64,000 nucleotides of DNA from Phallusia mammillata (Eukaryota > Chordata > Ascidiacea > Phlebobranchia > Ascidiidae). Each line of letters opens with the position of its first letter. Within the stretch, counting starts at the first letter, position 1. Below the pieces are notes generated by a model. It saw nothing but the letters and a program-made list of their open reading frames with translations, ran no database searches and was not told where the DNA came from. Both the position numbers and the translations under genes were made by a program. This document shows, one piece after another, positions 49,660 through 60,653 of this stretch. The stretch covers positions 34,245 to 98,244 of the forward strand of contig QLIY01000305.1 of assembly GCA_003260075.1 (NCBI GenBank). Direction: 5' to 3'.

Positions 49660-52398
49660 GACCGGCGCATAAGTACAATAAAAAGGGCGTCATTATCTTA
49701 ACTCCTCTTTGGCATGCCCTGAGGGCCCAAAGAACTCTTGTAGACCGGGTCGCATTCGCTTTTGTTACGTCCTATTGGCCTTTTTTACCGGCATCGGGCA
49801 CACAATGAGCAAGTTGTCATATCGACGTCGCCGAATGCTGCAAAACGTGAGTCGGTGCAGGAAAAAATACTGGAGCGTTCCGACGGCGAATTAAGGCCGA
49901 CCTGTGGAAGCTTGTACCTCTGGTTTCCGACTTTTTCGTCTGCATTGCATCCCTCGGTGTTCCACATACAAGGGCGGGGCTACGTAGAAATTTTATCTGT
50001 TGCATTCCTGGTATTTCAAATTTTGGCGGAGGTTACAAGGCCAAATCAACGTGTGTGTAAATGTAACACATCAAATGGGGGAAACAGGAGTTAAAGATTC
50101 CACAACTGCAAAAATACTACTACAAATGTTCTCAAACTTATTTTTGTAACATTTTGTAGTCTTACTAAATTACGGAAAAAGGCGTAAATTGGTAAAAAAC
50201 ATACGTAAATTGGTAATTTGAACAGTTCAAAATTAATTGCATTAATTTCAAAAATTAAATTGGTTTAATACTGAGGTGCCAAATGCGCTTATTTTGTTTG
50301 TTTGTTATTGTAACAGATGTCACAAAAACACGGTCACCATACGGCATGCCCATTTTGGCATCTATTTAGGATTAGGTAATTAGCTGTACAAAATTTCGAA
50401 ACTCTTTACGTTACACAATGATCCTAACACAGAACTGAAAGATTTTACAATATGCTGCGATTAAGTTCACGCAACGATAGTTTGTGAACAAAGGATTAAA
50501 AATCGTTTTTATCCGGGACAAGTTTAGGCAAATTCCTTAAGCCACTGGCGGTGTTACACGCATGGGTGCCTAGCGCAAGCCCAGGGAAGCCTTGTGATGT
50601 TCAGGTGCGGTAAAAAGTGGACTTATGCCAGGATTTTGCGGTTAAAACTTCCAATTCTTCAAATTTGCCTCGGGGCTGGATCATAGAAATCGTACAAGGT
50701 GATATGATTTCTATAATCGAGCATGACCAAGCCCTATATATGAGTACTAAAATCAATACAAAATTTCAGTCCGAAACCGAATAAATTTACTAAAGATGAC
50801 GGTGCAACATCACATTAACAGTTATATGTGCAACCGGGCTAATGTTACAGTTTTCAGCGTTACTGGTAGGCCGAGGGCATAAAGGATGCCTAGGTCAGTG
50901 GTTTAGATCGAAATTTACTTTGACACCTTTCATGCCAAAACAAAAGAATAAATGATGACGCTCTTAATCGTATGAAGATCGACTGGGTATGTAAAAGTTT
51001 CCGTTGCAAATTCCGCATGAATATTTTAAATTGTTTTTTTGGCTTGGTAAGCATATTCTGAACTAAGGTTATACAACACGCCTTATGCCCGATTTGTTAC
51101 TCCTGTTGAAATCGCCGCATGTTGCAAAAGCACCAGGACATCTATATCTATAACTTAAAGAATAATAACTTTGAACAGATTATAAAACATGTTCTTGAAC
51201 ATGGCGTATAATGACCCGGAGCAGCAGCCTACCGACTTGAGTGAGCGTAGATTTATAGCCATGATGATAATGTCTACACTCTACAGCCATGTTGTAGAAA
51301 CTGGTATATTTAACTTTAACCTAATTTGAAGTTAAAAATATTCGCAAAAAGGGTGCAAAAATCAATGGCATTGCAAAATCCATCAGTCATAACGCACAAC
51401 TTCTGACTTTGAACACGCGTTTCTGAGGGGCGGGGTATTACACGCATAACTGGCGACGCCGGCGACAAGACAAGCTCTAAATTCCAGTGTGGTTTTGTTC
51501 CTTGTCAAACTAAAATGCTATAAAGCTGCGTATTTTGTTACTACCGAACTATTGTACTAAACCCCTGAAGTCGCTACAACGATTGAATAGGTTTTCGGTT
51601 ATTTTTCTTGTATAGCTGGTGAGTCAAGTGTATGAAAAACCCGTTAAATGTAAATTTTATGAGCGAAAGTTACATTTTGTGTACCCTTTTGACAGAGGTA
51701 CTCAACTACTTTCCTCAATTACCCCTTGATCGAATTCGAAATATACGTTTTCATCACAAACTAATCCCGCCAAACTGTTGCTCAAACAAACTCTAGATAA
51801 GATTCCTTGTAAGTGACTTTATTAACAATATGTAGCAAGCCAGCTTGCGCTTTGTAAAAAAAATCCTAATCACATATTTTAAGCTTCCTTTCATAATTTT
51901 TTAGACGATAACCTTAAAAATAAAAGGTACAAGCAAAACGGCAGCACAATTTCATAACCCCTTGAGTAACACAAAAGATTTTAGTGAGGTTGCAACTGGT
52001 TGAAACCAACCTAAAAAAAGCATGATTGCTGTAATGGTTGCATGTCATGTTATGTTACTACTTAAGCCAAAAAAATAACTTTGTAAAACAAAAATACTTT
52101 ACTACAAAAAACATATATCATTGTGCCATTGATCACAACATGGCGTCATGACCGCGGAAAAGCGTATCGCGCGGGCACATTACGTCACAATCGTTTCCCC
52201 AACGTTGCTTTCCATGGATTTCATTTCCGTTTCGTAAACACGAATTTCGGACAGTGACGTAATAAGGTATCCTGTATCTAAGTTTTAAGTAACCAGAATC
52301 ACTAAAATTCCAAAAATCGCCTGAAAAAATTCTCTGCTAATTTCAAATTTCGAGCTCCCTTCTTAGAAATTACTTCGGTTCGTTTGGTTTTAGGTATA

Positions 52399-52400
<2 letters not shown>
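49659..52400. other. No gene seen
   Basis: Mostly AT-rich, with a more GC-rich patch at about 49700-49990 in which overlapping frames occur on both strands. No domain was recognised. Confidence 0.4.

Positions 52401-52487
<87 letters not shown>
52401..52487. repeat. Poly-G run, 87 bases (longest in window)
   Basis: A pure G homopolymer with unrelated flanks. Two polyproline frames on the minus strand are artefacts of it. Confidence 0.9.
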
Positions 52488-53426
52488 CTGATCTCGAAAC
52501 AAGGTTTTAAAGTGACCATTGCGCATTGAGGGCACTTGCTTCTTCGTGGTTTAGTTGCTGATGGCAAAACTGTATTGCGCAAACATATTTGTGCAAAAGG
52601 CTGGAAATCTCAACCGTATTAGGATTTGCTTACGACTGTTTCCGGTATGATTCCGCTAAGGGCAAAATATCCAATAAAATGAAAACTGCAAAATCCAACA
52701 ACATATACAACATAAATAGGTTGATTTCTATGAACCCCTCATACCACTACAACAAACGTGAAATTTTTGGGACGGACAAAAAGGTAAACCAAGTCGCAAC
52801 AAATCCTAAACCATACACATTTTTTGCATTCATAGCATATCATCTGAAACCTATCACATATTGCTTGACATTAATCCTCTCTGCAGTTTATATAACAGAA
52901 CCTAAATTTCTAAACAATCCAGTATACTTTGCAGATGCTTCCAAACCCACCTAACTCATTTTAGTGACGGGATGCGCTTGGAATGTGCAAACCCGAGTAG
53001 GAAAGGCGTCTTTTTTCCCTGGCGCGTTTTGACCCAGAGGTCACGCCGATTTTTGCCTTTTTCTTTTTTCTCTCTTCTCTTTCTCTCGCGAGTGTGTTCT
53101 CTATCCCAGCACCAGGATTCGAATTTAGGAGCACTTTGCATTGGAAATCGCAAACTCAAACTTTTCAGCAAGTTTTAGCTGTGGTAAGGTGCAACACCCA
53201 AAAAGTTCGGGCGCATATGGAGTGTTACTGGCGCTTATGCAAACAAATGGAAAAAAAGTCTTGCATTTTTGCTCAAAATTTTTGACATTTGGAAATCGAT
53301 TGCCACATTTTTTCCAAGTGAAGAAACTATATTTCCCAACATTTTAATGCATAATTTTAAAGAAAATGGAAAGTTTTGTAAAATTTCAATGTTTGCATTA
53401 CTATTAAAAGATTTGGAAAACAAAAT

Positions 53427-53771
53427 ATTCCAATTATTACGTCATCCTACATTTTCTCCCTTGTTTACATTATCAAAGTTAACAGTTCAACAGTTACCAC
53501 AGTCAAAAACACCGGATACAGATAAAACCGTTTGCCTAAACTCACATTGCAATGACACTGCTAAGGACAATTTTACAAATCAATTGGAATCCCGGGGGGG
53601 GGGTTTTTCCAATGATTACGTCATCCTACATTTTCTACCTTGTTTACATTATCAAAGTTAACAGTTCACCAGTACCACAGTCAAAAACACCGGATTCAGA
53701 TAAAACCGTTTGCCTAAACTCATATTGCAATGACACTGCTAAGGACAATTTTACAAATCAATTGGAATCCC
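53427..53771. repeat. Tandem duplication (about 167 bp) split by a 10-base G run
   Basis: Copies at about 53427-53593 and 53604-53771 share the stretch from TTCCAAT through AATTGGAATCCC. Substitutions include CAGTTACC against CAGTACC. G10 lies at 53594-53603. Confidence 0.9.
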
Positions 53772-54256
53772 ATTCACTCTTAACCATCCAAAATCAAAAG
53801 TCGGTACCACCAGCCACTAACTCTGTAATTCGTTACTTGAGTGAGGTCAAGTGTTTAAACATCAGTGGAAAAATTTCAATCGTTGTAGACAGCTTCAGTC
53901 CAGCATAGCCGGAATTCTGTCACCAAAGTGCAATAGCCTAGGCCCGCTGGCATTAACAGGTCGCAAGCTACTTAAAACCTCGCTCGATCAAAATGGTCCA
54001 TGGCGTTTACAGTCAACCAACATAATGTAGCTTTTGACGCCTAGAAAGGAAACTTGCGACGGAAAATTTAGTAATTATGTGCGGGGTGGTCGGAATGGGA
54101 TTGATATTTTCGCTATGATGCATATCTTTTGAAATGTAATTTTTTTTTGAAAACCGCACCCTTTACCAACCTACACACTTGGAACGAAAATATGATATTG
54201 GGGATTTTGAAGCCAACCAATTTTGCAAAGACAAGTGAAACTTATCAAGTGTAACG

Positions 54257-54364
54257 ATTTTGTTACACAGGATGACACAAAAACGTTTTGATTTATGTTT
54301 TGGGTTGTAAATTTTGTTACACAAGATGACACAAAACTTTTCGGATTTGTGTGTTGGGTTGTAA
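54257..54364. repeat. 54-bp tandem duplication
   Basis: Two adjoining copies (54257-54310 and 54311-54364) of a unit with TTTTGTTACACA near its start and GGGTTGTAA at its end, about 80% identical. The unit is a multiple of three, so a minus-strand frame repeats an 18-residue pattern (SFVSSCVTK). No gene context supports translation. Confidence 0.7.
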
Positions 54365-57300
54365 TTAAAAGTAGTGCTTCACATTGCATGCTTTAAACCA
54401 GTCGTTTCCAAATAATATGATCTTCGACACAATAGAACACTAAACCAAAACATAACGTGACAGTTAAAGCAAAGTTGACGTCAAAATTCTTTCTTGTCAG
54501 AAAAATTGACATAGAAAAATTGTCATGAAAGAAGTTTAAAGGACTCAGAAATATTAAAAGACAACTATTCAAGACCTTCTGTGCACAATTAGGCACTTCT
54601 GCTTGTCTAAAATAACCCTCAAACAGTTCTCATTCCTGGATTGTATTTCGATTGCTGTGCCCTGCTTACAAAAACCAAAGCACCTTAGTAAGAACTCATA
54701 AAATACCTGTCCTCATCTCAAGTTTCTGTGTTTTTGCTTTATATGCAACTATACAATAAGCACAGCAACTTTCCCCAGTTAAACTGCAAACTATCGCGTT
54801 TGGAGTCCAGAAATTTGGAAACCAGCACTACCTTCAGCCATTCACTTGTCAATCAAAATTCATGGAAATTTGTCTACACATTGTTGTTAAAAGGCAAACA
54901 AGCGTGCCTGGTTTGCAGCAGGCCACTGTTTGCGTCGGTGTGAATTTCCCACGTCAAGCTTCCGAAGGGCGTCAATCGCTCGCTATTGTTACATCATTAA
55001 CTACCGATAATCGCTGGGGGTGAAAGGTCACGATCGAGATAAGCCTCCCCCTCAGTTGCACAAACACTTCATGCTTAACAAGGCCACCACGTGATGAACT
55101 GCTTTAACAACTCTAAAAATACACGGAATTAACAACAGTCGCTTCCTAGTAAATTAAAAATGGACCCAGCGTTTGTCGCAATATTTGGTTGGTATCAAAA
55201 TGTACACTTCGTTTTTCAAAAACATATACTTTATCTATTATTTGCTTTTGCTTTATTTGTCTGGTAAAACTTAAAATAGCGGATTACTAAAAATTCTATG
55301 TTAGCAGGATAAACCACAAACTTACTGACACCGTAAAAATGATTTGCCAACAAAAATATTTTGTAGTATATTTTCGTTTGTGTCATTTTTTGACTAAAAC
55401 ATAAATTGCACTGCAACCAGACACGAAATAAAGTTTGGATATGAAAGCAGCGTTCGTTTCAACAGATGTTGCACCACAATGTCAGTTTCAGTAAAATAAG
55501 TTCGTTAACCTTTGTAAGGTTTAAATTGGGCAAAGCAGTGCATGGAAGTGCCAGGTTGTTATATCTGCATTCGCAAACAAGTTATCCACAGTCAATATAC
55601 GCATAAGTGCTCCATGCCCTTATCAGTAAGGACTTCGTACCTTTGCACAAACGCATGCCAAAAGCAGTGGAACTTTGGCTTCGATTGGCAAACGTGACAA
55701 ACCTAATTGTTACGTCCACACTTAGCATTTGCCACCCCTGAAAATGTAATACTGTAACAACACAACAACGTAATAACCTGCCTAGCCGTATGCTGCCCAA
55801 CAGAATTACGTTGTTTGTGTCATGTTGTTAGATGTTACAATATGGCCACATAGGTTTGTTTACACCTGGGCTCGGATAGTTTTTTTTTTCTAGTTAAACA
55901 AAATATAATTTTCTTCAGAGAGGGCCAAAGCTACAAACATATATGAGACCGGGTTCGAACCCATGTCAGTAACTTCTTCAAAGGTATATTCCTATTTGCT
56001 ACTCGATATTTGCTTGGTGAAATGACACAACTTTATCTCGTTACTTCCACATTTTTACTTTCATAGGAGTAGGTACAATTAAAAAAACAAAAAACAATAA
56101 AAACGTAATTGTTTTGGTAAAGGCCTTGATTAATTATGATAATTACAAATTACATTTCAAATAAACAAATTTACTACAAACTAAATAAACAGTTTTAAAG
56201 CAGAGCTGATTTCATTGTCACTATATGTGCCTAGTGGTGAACCTACCTATGTCAAATTACATCGGTATGTTACATACAGCCCGGGCCTTAGTAATTAAAC
56301 GCAATCGCTGTGACAGTCAACTTGTTTATGCAGGTTTGAGAGTAAAAAAAACATTTTTTTACAAAGTAACAAATTTTTCGTCAATTTAAAACGATTGAAG
56401 TTGTAATGTATGTTTATGTTATATTTGTACAATAAGTACTAAAATTACCAAACAATCAAACTTATTTACAAATGTGTGTTAGTGAAAAAGACAAAACGAA
56501 CATTATTTGAATCCTAAATCCAAGTTTCCGGCCCCACGAGCACGAAACCCAGAACCACACTTGCGGTTGTAATGTACATAATTTACAGGTTAACGTGATA
56601 AAGTACTTCTATGCCTGTATGTAATTGGGCTACATTAACAATAGACAAGTTTGCACAATACCTGAATAAGCTTCTTTACATACTGGCACCTTCCTGAGTA
56701 ACGTCAGTGGTCCGTCGTTCCATTTATGTTGCTGGATTGCTCGATCGAGTCGCGTCGTCATTGTTTTAGAATGCAAACGCGCTTGTTTGTGACGTCACAG
56801 GTCCAACAGGGACGCGTCGAGAGCAAATTTCTTTTTAACAGTGTTCAAGCATGTACCTAAAGAGACCATAAAAGAAACGTACGTAAATGTTCATTTTTAA
56901 TACCACGAAAGCGTTATACCTGGAAATTATGACTTTTATAAACAAATTTCGCAATAGTACTAACGCTTCGGCATTCCTAACTTTAGATCCTTTTTTAGCC
57001 TTATGTGTACAAACGGTCCATTTCATGCCAAATCGTAAACAATTCCTGAACCCTCTTTTGCCATCGCTTCTATCTCCTGGTTTTAACTGCTTCTTTTTGC
57101 TTTATTGCTATGCTGCAAATGGTTAGATAATCGCCTGGGCTGCAGTATGAGAATGCCACAGTTGCGAGTTCCCAAATTGAGCGCATACATTGTGCGATTG
57201 GCACACACGGAAACGCTGACACTGCACCGGAATATGGGACACGTTATTGAAGCATTCGAGCTCTCTACTCATGGTAACGCATCGTACCAGCGGCAACGGA

Positions 57301-60048
57301 AGGGATTACGTCACGACGTAGCATTCCGACAAGCAATGCATGACAGGACCAACGCCTGGCAGGTTGTAGCCTTAACATGGAACGTTTAGAAAAGGAAGGC
57401 GTGGAATGAGGAGATTTAGCCAGTGGTAGTGGTGGTGGAATTCTTCAGAACTCGAGATTTACTGTTTCTTCAACGGCTGACCATTTACACACAACCAAAA
57501 CCATTGTGCATACATTACGACTTGTTTTTTTTTGTGCTTATATGTTACGTTTTGCCCTAATCGTTTTGTTTTGAAACAATCTTTGTGATTTTCTTATTGT
57601 CGAACACCACAACGACAACGTAAGATATCAGACTTGCCACAAAGTTTCTGTGGAAATTCTTTCGGCAAAAGGTAGCATTTTTAATATACCCTGGCCCGAA
57701 ACCTAATGGAGTCCTGGATTCAATTTCCGCTACTGCGCCATATACAGCTGGTTTCCAATCGCGTGAGACGCAGACATTTCGAATACCGACATTGCGATTT
57801 TCCTAAACATTTGCAATGCAGCGATGCATTCGTGCGAGCTGTGCATGTGCTGCTGCTGCTGCACAGACGCGGGTCAATTTACCGCACAACCTCTTCAGTC
57901 GTGCCCCAGGGCTCAAAGTGAGGAATGCCGAGCAGTTCCCAGCACGTAACTGGATTGCCTCGCCCATCACACGTGAAGAATTTCTGGCGCGGCGGTTTTT
58001 ACCCCCGTGCCCTCGGCCGCCAAAGCAGAATTTTCATTCGTTTCATTCCAGCGGCAATGCAGCGTGGAGGCCCCAAGCTTGAAACAGGTTTGGGAAACGA
58101 CCACCAGCTCGCGTGCCTCGACTTTTGGAACGCAAAAGCGTGACGGAGACTAGTGGTGCGTGACGTGCATGCAGTGAAGCGTGACGCGAATGAGAGGAAT
58201 GCGACCTGCAACTTGGGTGGGGATAGGAACAATGGAAAAAAGTTTATCCTTCACTATATAAACGTCTTTTCAGGCTACTTAAATTTATTCAGGTAACTAT
58301 GTAGTCATTTGTTTTCATTTATTATTATATTATCCCGTATTGCTGCAAAACATTTTGTCCGATTTTTATTTTTTGTGAAAAAGCAATCCATTCAATGGCA
58401 AGTTTGGACAAACAGGTCAAATAAAAACTTTAACCACTAAGGCTTGTATCAGCACTATTACAAGTTGACCTAATTACAGTGAACTTGCAGCAACCTTTCT
58501 GTCTACTTCGTCGCCCAAGTGACGGTCTAGTTTTTCCACATTCCTCAAATGCGCTCCAATATCGGTGCCTATCTAATCGCTGCAACCGGTTTTCCGTATA
58601 TTTGCAAAACATTCCTGCTGCCAAGTTCATTGATGCCACACAGACAAAATCTAACGCATCGAATAAAATTTCATTTAATGCTAAAATCCTTTTTTTGCAT
58701 GTTACAGTAACAAATGTCATCAAAGCCATTTCGTTTTTTTTTTTTTTTATCTGCAACAATAAACGGAAAAATAGTTGCATTATAGGCGCATAAATCATCA
58801 AACGTAATGTACGAGCTATCTATTATATCTTTATTAAACATTTTTTAATTTTAGAACGATGGAATTCTTTTAGTTGTATTTGCAGTTTGTAATGCTTATA
58901 GCTTAGATATAAAAGTATATTAGGCGTAAAAGAACGATGAGCCCATACCGTCATTTTGGCATGAAAAAATGAGTCCACAAATACAACATAGTTTTTTACA
59001 ACATATTTGTCAGAAAGTGATTTTGACCGCAGCTAATTTTTCAAATCAATACCGAAACGACTTTATGAATACTTGTTACAAAATTAATGGAAAATTATTG
59101 CGAGGCACGTGGAGAAATCACGTGATCAAGTTCCCGCCCAGTCTGGAAGTCACGTGAACTTACGATCTTGAAAAGGGAAGTTGGCTGTACACATTTTTTC
59201 CTGTGTTAGATTATGCGCAGTGGCCCGGTGATCTTCCGTCACACCCAGAGGGCAAGTCAGCTTCGTTTGGAGCCGGCAACTTGGCAAACTGGAAAATTGC
59301 TGAGCGCGACGAAAAGTGGCATTCAATTTACGCATCGTAAAAGTCGCATACACCACACCAGTCTGCAGGGGCTGCACGGCTGTAAAGTGGAAACCTCACA
59401 GGAAGTACTATGTAAGTTTTGTTTTCTTTTTCACTTTATAATTTTTCTAGTTTCTTGATTTATTAAAACCATTTGCACATTATCACATTGAAAGAAAATT
59501 ACCAGTTGATAAAACAACCATTTTACTACACAAGTAAAGCTAAAATCTATGCAAAGCCACGATGTGCGCTCAAACTAAACGGACAATTTTGCCTACAATG
59601 GCTAATACGAGAAGCTGTGAACGCTCATGATTTCTGCGTTAGATCATACAACCCCAAAACAACTGACCACAACCTTTTTAAAATTAGAAGTGAAAACGCC
59701 AAAAAAGTTTGTGACTAACGTTTAACCAAAAGCATATTCGAAGAGCAGAACCCTAAACACACAAAACTCCTGAATTTGAAATTGAGTTTTATTTATACGA
59801 TGTCGTATTTTGGGCATGTGTGTTGGAAACCAACCGAAGAAGTGAAATTTGATTAAAAAAAATATATACAGTACGTGAGCGACATCTTGTGGACTTTTAG
59901 TATATTTCAGTAGATGCAAAGTACACACGATTACGACTTCTACTATAAGTAACCACAAATCAATACAAAATTATTGCACAAGGTACGTCGTGTAGGTTTA
60001 AATCATTTCACGGAAGTTTCGAACGTATTTGGTATGCTTCATTTAAAA
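54365..60048. other. Gene-free by inspection; GC-rich patch at about 57.1-58.3 kb
   Basis: A CRE palindrome, GTGACGTCAC, lies at 56789-56798. From about 57100 to 58250 the sequence is richer in G, C and CpG than its surroundings, and ends near a TATA-like CTATATAAACG at about 58255. This could be a promoter or an untranslated first exon, but no coding exon was linked to it. Two CACGTG E-boxes lie near 59120 and 59152. Overlapping frames here show no domain. Confidence 0.3.
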
Positions 60049-60520
60049 CAGCGGTTCTCAAACTTTTCCAATATTTTGTCATAACGGTCCCTTCGCAATT
60101 TATTCGAGCACTCGCGGTCCAAGATAACTTTATAAAAACGAAAATAGCAGGGTAAAACAAAACTGTCGAGTTAAAAGTTAATTTATTCCTCTATTCCCAC
60201 AAAAATGAATGAATTTAGTTCAGTTTTGTAAGATCACTTTGTGTGTGAAAAGTTTCAAGGGCAAGTTATTACGTCGCAAACAAGAATAAAACAATAAAAA
60301 TGTAGTGCGCAAATAATCCTTTGTGTTTGTTACTTGAAAATGGAGCAATGGAGCACTTCTTGTCACTGTATATTCTTTTTTCTGTTTAATTTTTGGTTAT
60401 ACGCTCTCAAGATCTGATATTACATAAGATCGTAAAATACCTATAAAGCTCCCCTCGGTCCTTCTGAAATCGGGTGTCGGACGCCTAAAAGGGACCACAG
60501 ACCCAGTTTGAGAACCGCTG
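60049..60520. mobile_element. Non-autonomous hAT-type element, 472 bp
   Basis: The ends CAGCGGTTCTCAAACT and AGTTTGAGAACCGCTG form a perfect 16-bp inverted repeat. They are flanked by a perfect 8-bp duplication, ATTTAAAA, at 60041-60048 and 60521-60528. There is no coding capacity. It lies just upstream of the proposed first exon of the bS21m-like gene and beyond the 3' end of the protease gene. Confidence 0.95.
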
Positions 60521-60653
60521 ATTTAAAACATCAAAGTCAAGCGAAATAACAAAGTTTGAAAAACAGGGACCAGCATAACATTTCATTGCAAATGTAATAA
60601 GTGTGTTGTTTGTAAAACTTTGGTGAGAATATTTACACACGTGTGTTTGGAGC

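Noticed and set aside
52589-52954. 121-codon plus frame
   Set aside because: AT-rich composition typical of a chance frame, no domain, no splice or promoter context.
57105-58143. Overlapping frames in the GC-rich patch
   Set aside because: Several overlapping frames on both strands with no domain; GC-rich DNA has few stops, so open frames are expected.
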